Shown here: one piece after another, positions 35,980 to 45,333 of the stretch
Numbering within the stretch: position 1 is the stretch's first letter
Layout: each line of letters opens with the position of its first letter
NCBI RefSeq assembly: GCF_009650435.1
Contig: NZ_VVIP01000008.1
Span: forward strand, 150,515-214,514
DNA from: Foetidibacter luteolus
GTDB lineage: Bacteria > Bacteroidota > Bacteroidia > Chitinophagales > Chitinophagaceae
Direction: 5' to 3'
Length of the DNA: 64,000 nucleotides
The notes under the pieces: generated by a model
Databases searched by the model: none
The model's input: the letters and a program-made list of their open reading frames with translations, nothing else
What the model was told of the DNA's origin: nothing
Program-made: the position numbers and the translations under genes

Positions 35980-36672
35980 TTAACTGTACCTGTCGTTTCT
36001 CCACGGGTATGCCGTATTAGAGTAACCCCGTTCTTCCCAAAAGCCCCGGCGGTTGGCGGTTAAAAATTCAATGCGGTTAATCCACTTGCTGCCCTTCCAG
36101 GCATACAGTTGAGGGGTTATCATTCTTACAGGCCCGCCATGCTCCCTGGGCAGCGGCTTGTCTTCATAAGTGTGTACCAGCAATACATCCGGCTTCAGCG
36201 CTTCTTCCAATGCCAGGTTGGTACTGTAGTCATCGTAGCCATAACACATAATGTGGGTGGCTGTTTCTTTGGGCTGCACTAATGCCGCAATATCAAGCAG
36301 CCTCACGCCACGCCAGTTCATGTTCAGCTTAGACCACGTGGTTACACAGTGAAAATCCGAAGTATCGTCTGTTTGGGGCAGGTTCATAAAATCCTGCCAG
36401 TAAAGTGTTACCGGGTGTTCTACAGCCCCATCTATGGTAAGCTTCCATTCACCGGTTGAAATATCGGGCTCCAGGCCAAGGTCAAGCACAGGCCATTTGT
36501 TGGTTATTACCTGCCCCACTGGTACCTGCGGCATACCATGGCGGTTGGGTGTGCCTTTGCCCATTGGCCTGTTATCGGCAACAGAAGGGGTAAGCTTTAT
36601 TTTTTCTTCAAAGCGGGCTTTTAGTTTCATCCGCGCTTCTACTATGCGGTTAAGTTTTTCTGATTCTTCCAT
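35980..36672 (-). CDS. Cytoplasmic sulfite-oxidase-like molybdopterin oxidoreductase
   Basis: 230 residues without signal peptide. The oxidoreductase molybdopterin fold is seen in LTIDGAVEHPVTLYWQDF, the Mo-ligand cysteine in DFHCVTTWSKLNMNWRGV, HIMCYGYDDYSTNL, LPREHGGPVRMITPQLYAWK and WINRIEFL. It lacks the C-terminal dimerisation domain of true sulfite oxidases, as do other YuiH-like short proteins. The substrate is unknown. It is followed by a TPR gene on the same strand and upstream of it (27-base gap), so both may share a transcript. Confidence 0.85.
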   Translation of the reverse strand: MEESEKLNRIVEARMKLKARFEEKIKLTPSVADNRPMGKGTPNRHGMPQVPVGQVITNKWPVLDLGLEPDISTGEWKLTIDGAVEHPVTLYWQDFMNLPQTDDTSDFHCVTTWSKLNMNWRGVRLLDIAALVQPKETATHIMCYGYDDYSTNLALEEALKPDVLLVHTYEDKPLPREHGGPVRMITPQLYAWKGSKWINRIEFLTANRRGFWEERGYSNTAYPWRNDRYS

Positions 36673-36698
36673 ACCCTTAAGTTACAAAATATCGTTTG

Positions 36699-37262
36699 TC
36701 AGTTATTGTTGTTGTTGCGCCGCTTTATTTCCTTTGCTATTTGCAGGTACATCTTTTCCAACTCCGGGTTGCGAAAGCTGTCTTTCCTTTCCAATATGGT
36801 TTGAAGCTGAAATTCATAAAATTCCTGTAACGAATTCCAGCCCTTGCCCACAATATCATCGTTGTACTGCTCATGCATGCTGTTGGATGAATGCGAAAAC
36901 TCTATCGCCTTTTTAAGGTCGGCTATGGCATTGTCATACTCCGTTAGTATCATGCGGCTGTGCCCACGCCCATAATAAAGGTTGGCATCTTTAGGAAAAA
37001 CGGCTATGGCGTTATTAAAATCTTCAATAGCGTCATAGTGCAGCTCCAGTTCCTGCAGGCAAAAAGCTCTGTCTGCAAGGGCATAATCAATACCGCGTTC
37101 TATGGCTTCATCCAGCAACAACAACGCTTCAGTATTCTTGCCCTGCTTTACAAAAAGTTCACGGGCGGCAAGGTAATCATCCCAGCCGGGCACTGTGTGT
37201 TTTGTTTTTAACGGGTTATAATTTTTAAGCTTCTGCAAAAAAGCCGGCAGTAAATTTTTCAT
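36699..37262 (-). CDS. Tetratricopeptide repeat protein
   Basis: 187 residues. About three TPR units at 25-135 (NTEALLLLDEAIERGIDYAL, HYDAIEDFNNAIAVFPKDAN, EYDNAIADLKKAIEF). The tail is charged and ends in a run of asparagines. TPR proteins mediate protein contacts; the partner is unknown. It is upstream of the molybdopterin oxidoreductase on the same strand. Confidence 0.8.
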   Translation of the reverse strand: MKNLLPAFLQKLKNYNPLKTKHTVPGWDDYLAARELFVKQGKNTEALLLLDEAIERGIDYALADRAFCLQELELHYDAIEDFNNAIAVFPKDANLYYGRGHSRMILTEYDNAIADLKKAIEFSHSSNSMHEQYNDDIVGKGWNSLQEFYEFQLQTILERKDSFRNPELEKMYLQIAKEIKRRNNNNN

Positions 37263-37419
37263 TGGTTAATGTTTTCTCAGCACAAGGTTAGCGTATGCGG
37301 GATTGCCTGATAAAGTTATTGGCTAAATGCTAAGCGAACAAGTTTATGAAACAGGCATATTTGTAAAAATCTATTACAGCAACATGCAGGAGTCGGCTAA
37401 CGCCACCTGGTAATTTTTT

Positions 37420-37512
37420 TGATACCAACTGTGGCCTTTCATGGCATCGCCTATTGCGTCGCAATCCGTTCATCGTTCTGTTCAATGGGCGGCTTTTCAG
37501 ACCCGGATAGCA
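37420..37512 (-). repeat. Repeat family C, copy 1
   Basis: Minus orientation: CATGGCATCGCCTATTGCGT, CGCAATCCGTTCATCG, then CTTTTCAGACCCGG. It occupies much of the 314-base gap 37263-37576; nothing else was seen there. Confidence 0.8.
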
Positions 37513-37576
37513 GTAAAACTTTATGTTTTTAGTTTATCTGCTTATCTTAAAAGTATTAACCAAATACCAGCAGCTT

Positions 37577-38149
37577 ATGAAAAACATCTTTTTTGTTTTA
37601 ATTGCCGGGCTGTTTACAGGCGCCTGCGGTCAGCAATCAGCCGTTGCAGAGCATACTGTTTCTGACAGTTCCACAACCACGGCGCCCGCTGCCCTTCTGC
37701 AGTATGCATACCCGGTTTCTATGGCCAACTGGAAGCTAGGCGACCCATTAAATACAAAAGCTGTACTGGACATGTACAGCGCATGGGACAAAGGCGACGG
37801 CAAAGCAGTGGCTTCCTTTTTTGCAGATTCAGCGGAGCTTGATTTACCCGGCGCCGTAAGGATTACTTTAAGTAAAGGGCAAATTGAAAGCAGGTTTGTT
37901 AAGCTTAGAAAAATGTTTGGCGCAAGTACAAACCATATCGTATCTGCCTATGCATTGTATAACGAAGAATTTGAGGAAGATTGGGTAATGGTAGTTAGTT
38001 ACAACAAATGGACTTACAAAGACGGCGTTCGTGATTCGATGCTGTATGCCGATAACTGGCGCTTAAAGGATGGCAAAGTAAACTACCTGACCAGCCTGGA
38101 AGAAAAGCCGGCAAGCGCCCTGCTGAAGACCCTTGAAAGGGGAAGGTAA
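37577..38149 (+). CDS. NTF2/SnoaL-like lipoprotein
   Basis: 190 residues from MKNIFFVLIAGLFTGACG, a lipobox (LFTGAC). After a Ser/Thr-rich linker, residues about 60-185 show the cone-shaped NTF2-like pattern: VLDMYSAWDKGDGKAVASFF, EDWVMVVSYNKWTYKDGVRD and DNWRLKDGKVNYL. The fold serves ketosteroid-isomerase-like enzymes and many non-enzymatic pockets; no catalytic residue set can be assigned. The upstream open frame runs out of repeat C copy 1, so the lipobox start is preferred. Confidence 0.75.
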   Translation: MKNIFFVLIAGLFTGACGQQSAVAEHTVSDSSTTTAPAALLQYAYPVSMANWKLGDPLNTKAVLDMYSAWDKGDGKAVASFFADSAELDLPGAVRITLSKGQIESRFVKLRKMFGASTNHIVSAYALYNEEFEEDWVMVVSYNKWTYKDGVRDSMLYADNWRLKDGKVNYLTSLEEKPASALLKTLERGR

Positions 38150-38153
38150 TGTT

Positions 38154-38181
38154 GTAGAGACGCGATGCATCGCGTCTCTAC
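38154..38181. repeat. 28-bp perfect palindrome
   Basis: GTAGAGACGCGATG joined directly to its complement CATCGCGTCTCTAC, five bases after a stop codon. Palindromes with this sequence recur in cyanobacteria and Bacteroidota. It may act as a transcript-end hairpin but lacks a T-run. Confidence 0.85.
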
Positions 38182-38183
38182 CA

Positions 38184-38275
38184 GGGTCTGAAAAGATGCC
38201 ATGAAATACCGGACGATGAAAGGATTGCGACGCAACAGGCGATGCCATGGAAACACCGTAGCTGGTATCAAAATC
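38184..38275 (+). repeat. Repeat family C, copy 2
   Basis: GGTCTGAAAAGATGCCATGA, CGGACGATGAAAGGATTGCG, ACGCAACAGGCGATGCC and TAGCTGGTATCA. The most complete reference copy. Confidence 0.85.
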
Positions 38276-38284
38276 CACTGCATA

Positions 38285-38320
38285 AAAAAAAGGAAATGCC
38301 CAGGCATTTCCTTTTTTTTA
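38285..38320. terminator. Bidirectional terminator
   Basis: A-run, GGAAATGCC, CAG loop, GGCATTTCC, T-run, placed between the NTF2-like gene and the convergent ROK gene. Confidence 0.85.
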
Positions 38321-38341
38321 TGCAGATAACTGTTTATTAGG

Positions 38342-39316
38342 TTAAGACTCCCATGCAAGGGCGCTGGCGCCGAGGATAGCAGCGTCTGATTCTTTAAGAT
38401 GGCTTACCAGTATTTTTACCTTATTCTGAAAAACCTGTATAAGATTGGCTTCCATGTGCTCACGTGTGGGTTTTAAAATAAGGTCTCCGGCCTTGGTTAA
38501 ACCACCAAAGAGAATGATGGCTTCGGGGCTGGAGAACATAACCGCGTTGGCCAGTGCCATACCGAGTATTTTGCCGGTAAATTCAAAGATTTCTTTAGCC
38601 ACTTCGTCGCCCTGCATGGCAGCATCATATACTTTTTTGGAATCAATCTGGTCTTTGGGAACGTCCCGCAAAAGGCTGGGCTTGTCGGTATGTTCCATTA
38701 CTTCAATCGCTGTTAATTTAACACCCGTGGCAGATGCATAACTTTCCAAAGAACCTTTTTTACCTGTGCCTTCGTGCAGGCGGCCATCCGGTATAATGAT
38801 GGTGTGACCCAGCTCGCCGGCAAAGCCATCATGGCCGTAAATGAGGTGGCCGTTGGCCACTATGCCGCTGCCTACACCGGTACCCAGCGTAATCATGATA
38901 AAATCCTTCATGCCCTGTGCGGCGCCGTACATCATTTCACCTATGGCGGCGGCGTTGGCATCGTTGGTTAATACAACCGGCAGCTTAAACTTATCCTGTA
39001 CCAGTTTGGCCAATGGTATAATACCCCTCCAGGGCAGGTTAGGCGCATATTCAATAGTGCCGGAATAAAAGTTGCCGTTGGGCGCCCCTACACCAATGCC
39101 TTTAATACGGCCAATGCCGCCAGCCTTTTTAATTAATATGCTCAGGTTCTCATACAATTCGTCTATAAAAGTTGCTACTTCCGCATGTTTTTTAGTAGAG
39201 ATTTCGCTGGAAAATAACACATTGCCCACCCTGTCAACAATGCCGAATTTAGTGCCTGTGCCACCGATGTCTATACCAATTGCCAGTGGTTCTAATGATG
39301 AAGCTGAAGTTGCCAT
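38342..39316 (-). CDS. ROK family sugar kinase-like protein lacking the zinc cysteines
   Basis: 324 residues. ATP-binding IGIDIGGTGTKFG (13-25), catalytic Asp119 in VLTNDANAAAIGE, and MITLGTGVGSGIVANG. ROK kinases phosphorylate glucose or other hexoses. The canonical zinc loop C-x-C-G-x-x-G-C is here H-E-G-T-G-K-K-G-S (181-189), so all three cysteines are replaced while GELGH (167-171) and SLESYASATG remain. The gene follows the sugar MFS transporter with a 42-base gap, so transport and phosphorylation are probably coupled. Glucokinase is the best guess. Confidence 0.85.
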   Translation of the reverse strand: MATSASSLEPLAIGIDIGGTGTKFGIVDRVGNVLFSSEISTKKHAEVATFIDELYENLSILIKKAGGIGRIKGIGVGAPNGNFYSGTIEYAPNLPWRGIIPLAKLVQDKFKLPVVLTNDANAAAIGEMMYGAAQGMKDFIMITLGTGVGSGIVANGHLIYGHDGFAGELGHTIIIPDGRLHEGTGKKGSLESYASATGVKLTAIEVMEHTDKPSLLRDVPKDQIDSKKVYDAAMQGDEVAKEIFEFTGKILGMALANAVMFSSPEAIILFGGLTKAGDLILKPTREHMEANLIQVFQNKVKILVSHLKESDAAILGASALAWES

Positions 39317-39358
39317 AATATGAAGATTTATAAAACGAAGTTTAAATAAGGTATGTGA

Positions 39359-40984
39359 TTAGTGACCACCACCTATCTGGTTATCAAAGTCTAGACCTTG
39401 TGATTTTAGAACGGCACGCAATTTTAAAGCAAGAAATGCAAGAAACGCAAAACAGGCTGCAGCAATCAGGTAAGAATGATGCATACCGATAGATGGGATA
39501 TCGCCAAGTGAACCCTGGAATGGGGGAATGATTGCACCACCCAATATCATCATAATGAGAAATGCTGAACCCTGGCTTGTGTATTTGCCTAAACCCGCTA
39601 CACTAAGGGAGAAGATGCAAGGCCACATGATAGAGCAGCAAAGGCCACCTGCAATAAGTGCATATACGGATACAATTCCTTTGGTAAATACGCCTATAAG
39701 CATGGCCGCGGTAGCGAGTAATGAAAGGGTAAGTAAGGTTTTAACCGGTTTCTCCTGTCCAAACAAAAATGCGGCCACTGCTATAAGAATGCAGGCGGCG
39801 TAAGGTAGCAGGTCTCCTATATCGTTTCCGTATAACCTGTTTACCAACAGTACTATCGCAAACGCCACAAATGGAACTATAACAGTTGCTATTTTTCTAC
39901 CCGCCTGTGAAAGATTGAATACGCCTATTGCTCCTGTCCATCTGCCAATCATAAGGCTGCCCCAATACAAGGATACGTACTTGGATATCTTACTTTCATC
40001 CAGGCCTGCCTCTGTAAGATATCCTGGTATTTTAAGCAGTGCTCCAAAGTTGTTATCAATAGTAACTTCAACGCCCACATATACAAAAATGCCGATCATT
40101 CCGTAAATGAGCTGAGGGTACTTCATTGCTCCCCATCCGTCGTTGTTTTTAACAGCACTGTTATTGGAATAAAATAAGATGCCAATAACAACCAGTAGGG
40201 TAATGATTAGTAGCGGTAATTTTTCAATTGCAGTAAGCTGTCCCACAACGATAATGGCAATGATTAACCCTGTCATTGTTACCAGAGATGCAGATGCTTT
40301 TTTTGAACCCTCAAACTTGGCATCATCTTTACCGTCAGGCAGTTTGGAAAAAGTAAACACCAGTGCTACCGCTGCAAACACCGCGGCAACAATTAGATAA
40401 AGGTTGTTAACATTGGTAACTGTTACATTTTTTTGCTCTCCGCCTACAGAGCCAAACAGGAAGAAACTAACGATAATTGGTCCAAGTGTGGTACCCAATG
40501 AGTTAACACCTCCTGCAAGATTTAAACGGTGAGAACCGGTTGCCGGGTCTCCCAGCGAAATGGCAAAAGGTTGCGCTGCCGTTTGTTGTAGCGAAAACCC
40601 TAAAGCCACTATAAAAAAAGAAACCAGTATCAGCGGAAAAGAATTGGCATTAGCAGAAGGTATAATGGCAAGGGCCCCTATAACGGATATCCACAACCCG
40701 TAAATGATACCTTTTTTGTATCCTATTTTATTAAGTATATCGTAACCAACCGTGCTAGATAAAAGATATAAAACAAGCGAGCCTATAAAATAAGCCCCAT
40801 AAAAAGCAGAACCAATTAACTGAGATTCAAACTGGCTTAAACTAAAGTGAGTTTTACAGAAGGGTATAAAAATACTGTTGCTGGCTGCAATAAAACCCCA
40901 GAAAAAAAATACAATTACCAACGTCGCTAAAGCACCACTGTTTGTTTTAGTGGTGGAAGGAGTGGCAGTTAATGTTTCACTCAT
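39359..40984 (-). CDS. Sugar MFS transporter (FucP/GluP-like)
   Basis: 541 residues, longer than the usual 410-440 of the FucP group, with about 12-14 hydrophobic segments. Group landmarks: FFFWGFIAASNSIFIPFCKT, SLQQTAAQPFAISLGDP, RLNLAGGVNSLGTTLGPI, YVGVEVTIDNNFG, LYWGSLMIGRWTGAIGVF and MIL GGAIIPPFQGSLGD. It is a proton-coupled importer of hexose (glucose, galactose or fucose). Transcribed with the ROK gene and divergent from glycogen synthase across a 228-base gap. Confidence 0.85.
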   Translation of the reverse strand: MSETLTATPSTTKTNSGALATLVIVFFFWGFIAASNSIFIPFCKTHFSLSQFESQLIGSAFYGAYFIGSLVLYLLSSTVGYDILNKIGYKKGIIYGLWISVIGALAIIPSANANSFPLILVSFFIVALGFSLQQTAAQPFAISLGDPATGSHRLNLAGGVNSLGTTLGPIIVSFFLFGSVGGEQKNVTVTNVNNLYLIVAAVFAAVALVFTFSKLPDGKDDAKFEGSKKASASLVTMTGLIIAIIVVGQLTAIEKLPLLIITLLVVIGILFYSNNSAVKNNDGWGAMKYPQLIYGMIGIFVYVGVEVTIDNNFGALLKIPGYLTEAGLDESKISKYVSLYWGSLMIGRWTGAIGVFNLSQAGRKIATVIVPFVAFAIVLLVNRLYGNDIGDLLPYAACILIAVAAFLFGQEKPVKTLLTLSLLATAAMLIGVFTKGIVSVYALIAGGLCCSIMWPCIFSLSVAGLGKYTSQGSAFLIMMILGGAIIPPFQGSLGDIPSIGMHHSYLIAAACFAFLAFLALKLRAVLKSQGLDFDNQIGGGH

Positions 40985-41212
40985 TTCAATCGTTATGTAT
41001 TAGAGGTGATGAATTGGAGTGCCGAAAGTAATCTACATTTTACTTTTTTAAAAATTTTAAATCTTTTTTGTTGTTGTATCAATTAGTGTATTAAATTGTC
41101 TCTTCAAATATGGTGTCAGTCACTTAAGAATATCTGCCCGCTGAAAGCATGGTGAATGTATATCTCTAAGTTGCTGGCAATGGCTCTCAAATCTAAAAAT
41201 CCCGGTTGCTTA

Positions 41213-42628
41213 ATGGAAATCATTCACGTATCGGCAGAATGTTATCCGGTTGCCAAAGCTGGTGGCTTAGGTGATGTGGTGGGCGCCCTGCCCAAATACC
41301 AAACCAAAATGGGGCATAACGCAAAAGTGATTATGCCCATGTACAAAACAAAGTTTCTCTACAAACATGAATGGCTGGTAGATTTTAAAGGACGTGCTAA
41401 CCTGGGCAGCTGGTGGTTCGATTTTACCATTATTAAAGAGAAGCATAACCTGCTCGGTTTCGACTTATACCTGGTTGACATAAACGGCTTGCTGGACAGG
41501 GAAAAAATATATGGTTACGACGACGACCCCCAACGCTTTACCGCCTTCCAGATATGTGTGCTTACCTGGCTTAGCCACTGGCAGCACAAACCCGATGTAG
41601 TGCATTGCCACGACCATCATACCGGCCTCATCCCGTTTATGATGAAGTATTGCTATCCATTTAGCATGCTTGCTTCTGTGCCTTCAGTTATAACCATACA
41701 CAATGCTCAATACCAGGGCTGGATGGGGTGGGATAAAAGCTACTTTATACCTGCCTGGGATTCGTGGAAAGCTGGCATGCTGGAGTGGAAGGGTACCATT
41801 AACCCCCTGGCGTCAGGCATAAAATGTGCATGGAAAGTAACAACTGTAAGCTGGAGTTACCTGCAGGAGCTGCGTGTTAACTCCAACGGGCTGGAAGCTT
41901 TGTTTGAATATGAAAAAGGAAAATGTGTAGGCATATTGAACGGTATTGATGATGATGTATGGGACCCCGCCACAGATACATACCTTAACCATAACTACAG
42001 TGTGGAAACGGTTACTGAAGGTAAGGAAGCCAATAAAAAAATATTGTGCGACCGCTTCAACCTTGATGCTGATAAACCGTTAATCATATTTATCGGAAGG
42101 CTGGTAGGGGAGAAAGCCGCTGATGTTTTGCCGGATGCTATTATGTCTTCCATGTATGCCTTTCCAAAGCAGGTTAACTTCCTTATTTTGGGTAGCGGCG
42201 AAACACATGTGGAGTGGCAGTTAAGCCAGTTAACCCATTCTTTTGCCGGTAACTATAATGTAATGATTGGCTACGATGAAAAACTTAGCCATACCATGTA
42301 CGCCGGGGCAGACTTTTTATTAATGCCCAGCAGGGTAGAACCGTGTGGGTTAAACCAGATGTACTCCATGAAATACGGCACTGTACCTATGGTACGCAGT
42401 ACCGGCGGTTTAATTGACACAGTAAAAGATATGGGCGAATGGCAGGGCTGGGGCATACGCTTTAACCATGCCAGCGTAGGGGATATTACCCATAGCGTAT
42501 GGAGGGCCATAGAAGTGTATAAAGATGGTACCCATTTTAACTGGATGCGGCAGCACATGATGCAGATTGACAACAGTTGGGAAAACTCAGTTCAGCAGTA
42601 CCTTAATATTTATCAAAGCCTGCAGTAA
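41213..42628 (+). CDS. glgA: Glycogen synthase (GT5)
   Basis: 471 residues from MEIIHVSAECYPVAKAGG; the frame opens earlier at 41156 but family members start at this motif. ADP-glucose-binding KAGGLGDVVGALPKYQ (K-x-G-G-L), DVVHCHDHHTGLIPFM, GILNGIDDDVWDPATD, FIGRLVGEKAADVLPDAI and the C-terminal E-x7-E type block PSRVEPCGLNQMYSMKYGTVP. It transfers glucose from ADP-glucose to the non-reducing end of glycogen. The glgC gene follows after 32 bases, a complete two-step glycogen synthesis unit. Confidence 0.95.
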   Translation: MEIIHVSAECYPVAKAGGLGDVVGALPKYQTKMGHNAKVIMPMYKTKFLYKHEWLVDFKGRANLGSWWFDFTIIKEKHNLLGFDLYLVDINGLLDREKIYGYDDDPQRFTAFQICVLTWLSHWQHKPDVVHCHDHHTGLIPFMMKYCYPFSMLASVPSVITIHNAQYQGWMGWDKSYFIPAWDSWKAGMLEWKGTINPLASGIKCAWKVTTVSWSYLQELRVNSNGLEALFEYEKGKCVGILNGIDDDVWDPATDTYLNHNYSVETVTEGKEANKKILCDRFNLDADKPLIIFIGRLVGEKAADVLPDAIMSSMYAFPKQVNFLILGSGETHVEWQLSQLTHSFAGNYNVMIGYDEKLSHTMYAGADFLLMPSRVEPCGLNQMYSMKYGTVPMVRSTGGLIDTVKDMGEWQGWGIRFNHASVGDITHSVWRAIEVYKDGTHFNWMRQHMMQIDNSWENSVQQYLNIYQSLQ

Positions 42629-42660
42629 ACAAGATTCTTTCAAAATAAATTCCATCAAAT

Positions 42661-43944
42661 ATGTTTACCCTAAGTAAGTCAGTAGTAGCAGTAATACTCG
42701 GCGGGGGGGCCGGCACACGTTTATATCCGCTTACCGCAAGCCGTTCCAAACCTGCGGTGCCTATTGCCGGCAAGTACCGCCTTGTGGATATTCCCATCAG
42801 CAACTGTATCAACTCCAATATCAACCGCATGTTTGTGCTAACGCAGTTTAACTCTGCTTCGCTCAATAAGCACATTAAAAATACTTACCAGTTCAGCGCT
42901 TTCAGCAGTGGTTTTGTAGATATCCTGGCGGCTGAGCAAACGCCCGATAACCCCGGATGGTACCAGGGTACTGCCGATGCCGTACGCCAGTCGCTGCGCC
43001 ACATTGCCAATAACGACTATGAGTATGTGCTTATCCTCAGCGGCGACCAGCTTTACCAGATGGACTTTGCCGAAATGATTGCCGACCACAAAGAAAAAGG
43101 CGCCGACATTACCATCGCCACCATTCCCGTGGGAGACAGGGATGCCCCTGAATTTGGTATCCTTAAAACAGACAACGAAAACTTCATCACCTCTTTTATA
43201 GAAAAGCCCAAACGCGATTTGCTGGGTGATTGGACCAGCGATACCGGCGACGCTATGCGGAGCCAGGGCCGCAACTACCTTGCTTCCATGGGTATTTATA
43301 TCTTCAACAAAAATGTACTTTACAACCTGTTGAAAGACGTTTACCCGGATGCCACCGACTTCGGTAAAGAAATTATTCCCAACTCCATAGAGCAGTATAA
43401 GGTTATCAGTTACCAGTACGAAGGCTACTGGACAGATATCGGTAACATCTACTCTTTCTTCGAGGCCAACCTGGCGCTTACGCAGGATATACCTCCTTTC
43501 AACCTTTTTGACAACAGTAAAACCGTGTACAGCCGTGCACGTATGTTGCCGCCGGCCAAAATAAGCGGCAGCACATTGGAAAAAACGGTTATCGCCGACG
43601 GCTCTATCATACTGGCCAGCCGGCTGGAAAACTGTGTTATAGGCATCCGGGCCCGCATAGGCCATGGCACCACGGTGGTAAATACCTACATCATGGGTAA
43701 CGACTATTACGAAACCCTTGCGCAAATGGAAGAATTTACCCAAAAAGGTGTTCCCCAAAACGGTATTGGCGACAGGTGCTATATCAAAAACGCCATCATA
43801 GATAAAAACTGCCGCATTGGTAACGATGTGCGCATTAACGGCGGCCCGCACCTGGAAAATACAGACCATGCACTATACACCGTTAAAGACGGTATTGTAG
43901 TGGTTAAAAAAGGCGCGGTAATACCCAACGGCTTTGTTATTTAA
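42661..43944 (+). CDS. glgC: Glucose-1-phosphate adenylyltransferase
   Basis: 427 residues. The nucleotidyltransferase domain begins VVAVILGGGAGTRLYPLTAS and RSKPAVPIAGKYRLVDIPIS; LILSGDQLYQMDFAEMI and FIEKPKRD follow. A left-handed beta-helix (about 300-427) with ISGSTLEKTVIADGSII and DKNCRIGNDVRINGG carries the regulatory part. It makes ADP-glucose from glucose-1-phosphate and ATP. The length matches the family. Second gene of the glycogen operon. Confidence 0.95.
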   Translation: MFTLSKSVVAVILGGGAGTRLYPLTASRSKPAVPIAGKYRLVDIPISNCINSNINRMFVLTQFNSASLNKHIKNTYQFSAFSSGFVDILAAEQTPDNPGWYQGTADAVRQSLRHIANNDYEYVLILSGDQLYQMDFAEMIADHKEKGADITIATIPVGDRDAPEFGILKTDNENFITSFIEKPKRDLLGDWTSDTGDAMRSQGRNYLASMGIYIFNKNVLYNLLKDVYPDATDFGKEIIPNSIEQYKVISYQYEGYWTDIGNIYSFFEANLALTQDIPPFNLFDNSKTVYSRARMLPPAKISGSTLEKTVIADGSIILASRLENCVIGIRARIGHGTTVVNTYIMGNDYYETLAQMEEFTQKGVPQNGIGDRCYIKNAIIDKNCRIGNDVRINGGPHLENTDHALYTVKDGIVVVKKGAVIPNGFVI

Positions 43945-43967
43945 CCTGCGGTTAAAAACCAGGACGA

Positions 43968-44048
43968 TTATGGGCCCGGCAGAAGGAACAAATAGGAGGC
44001 GTCCCTTGCGTCGCACTCTTGTGCTGTATCGCTTTACGCGGCTGGCAT
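43968..44048 (-). repeat. Repeat family B, copy 5
   Basis: TTATGGGCCCGGCAGAAGGA, TTGCGTCGCACTCTTGTG and CGCTTTACGCGGC, directly after glgC. Confidence 0.85.
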
Positions 44049-44088
44049 AGCCCGCATCCCGGCACCGGAAATTGTAAAATCAACAGAT

Positions 44089-44119
44089 AAAAATGTCGCT
44101 CCTGTGGGCGGCATTTTTT
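44089..44119 (+). terminator. Terminator downstream of glgC
   Basis: AAAAATGTCGC pairs with GCGGCATTTTT (one G-T pair), with T-run. It lies 145 bases after the glgC stop, beyond repeat B copy 5. Confidence 0.6.
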
Positions 44120-44237
44120 GCTATCATCATTGGTTGGAAAACTGTAGAGCATTGCTAGGCATATAGCTCTGCAGAATCTTCATGTTTCGCTGAGCCATAC
44201 ATCAAGTCTCAGGCTCAATTAATTGCAGCTACCCTGG

Positions 44238-44325
44238 CTAAAAAGTCGCCATGAAAAACCGGACGATGAAGTGCTTGCGACGCAACGAAGCAGCTACAAG
44301 GCTATATCGCTGGTATCTAAAATTC
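44238..44325 (+). repeat. Repeat family C, copy 3 (diverged)
   Basis: AAAAGTCGCCATGAAAAACC, GGACGATGAAGTGCTTGCGA, CGCAACGAAGCAGC and CGCTGGTATC. Together with copy B5 it accounts for much of the 562-base gap 43945-44506. Confidence 0.75.
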
Positions 44326-44360
44326 TGCTTTCCTTCATTTTTCAAAACCGGGCATTTGTA

Positions 44361-44393
44361 TCGAAAGCGAACAGTTTCTGTTCGAAAACGAAC
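44361..44393. promoter_or_regulatory. Pair of direct repeats upstream of the permease locus
   Basis: TCGAAAGCGAAC at 44361-44372 and TCGAAAACGAAC at 44382-44393 are 21 bases apart, two turns of the helix. An overlapping dyad CGAACAG-TTT-CTGTTCG sits at 44368-44384. It looks like a dimeric regulator site 110 bases before the next gene. Confidence 0.45.
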
Positions 44394-44506
44394 TATTTCG
44401 TACATTGAATAATTCGCTATATAGTTGGGAATCAATAATGTATTAAAAAGGCATACCATTGGTTGATTGAGACGAAACACAATTGATTATTTAAAATTCA
44501 GCAGGT

Positions 44507-45196
44507 ATGAAAACTTTTTTTGTAACAGCCGCGTTACTCGTAGCCTCTTATGGTTTTGCACAAAAACACAGCTCCTTAAGCCAGAGCATCCACGAAAACG
44601 AGAATAAACTTACTATTAAAATTAAAGGAGATATTGACGGTAAGAAAGTTGATTATTACCGCACTTTTAATATAACAGGTTTCAGCAAACAGCAGCGGGA
44701 AGAATTAAAGGAAAGAGTGTTTGATTCTTTGGGCATAGCACCACCTGCAGCACCTGTTGCCCCAGCACCACCCGCCGTTGCTGCACCTACCATAGAAAGC
44801 ACACCGCCGGAACCACCGGTTGCCGCTACTGCGCCTGAAATTGCCGCTGCGCCATCTGTAAAGCTTACGGCGCCGCCAAAAGCGCCTAAAGCACCGGGTG
44901 CACCCTCGGTACATGCAACTCCTGCACCGGAACCTGCTGTAGTGCCGGCGCCTACCATATCAATAAGTAACGAGTATGAAGAAACTGCTGCTGTAAGCGG
45001 GAATAACCCTTACATAAAAGAAATAAAATATAACCGCCAAACAGGTATTTTGTATATGAAGTACCGTTTTAAAAAGAATGGAGAGGAAAATGTATTCGAA
45101 AAATCAGTTGAGTTAAAAGATGCTTCTAAAAGCAAGCGGGATGAGATAATAAGAAATTATGAAGCAGAGATTGGTTTGCCGGCAAACAAGTTGTAA
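44507..45196 (+). CDS. Secreted Pro/Ala-rich protein, unrecognised
   Basis: 229 residues with a signal peptide (MKTFFVTAALLVASYGFA). Residues about 25-75 are charged (HENENKLTIKIKGDIDGKKV), 78-155 are a low-complexity Pro/Ala/Val linker, and 155-229 are a charged, beta-rich end (YIKEIKYNRQTGILYMKYRF). The linker would span the periplasm or wall off two small domains. No family recognised. It precedes the two ABC permeases by 137 bases and may belong with them. Confidence 0.65.
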   Translation: MKTFFVTAALLVASYGFAQKHSSLSQSIHENENKLTIKIKGDIDGKKVDYYRTFNITGFSKQQREELKERVFDSLGIAPPAAPVAPAPPAVAAPTIESTPPEPPVAATAPEIAAAPSVKLTAPPKAPKAPGAPSVHATPAPEPAVVPAPTISISNEYEETAAVSGNNPYIKEIKYNRQTGILYMKYRFKKNGEENVFEKSVELKDASKSKRDEIIRNYEAEIGLPANKL

Positions 45197-45333
45197 AAAA
45201 CTGCTGTCTTTTGCCCAGCCCGGCAGTTGCCTTTTTTAACACGAATACGCTTCCACTTGTATGAATTGCTGAATAAAAAACCCTCCATTGCCCTGTTTAA
45301 GAACCAATAAAAACAGTAAACAAACCCGGTAAC

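Noticed and set aside
42838..43869. 343-codon minus-strand open frame
   Set aside because: Exact antisense of glgC, whose protein is fully conserved on the plus strand.
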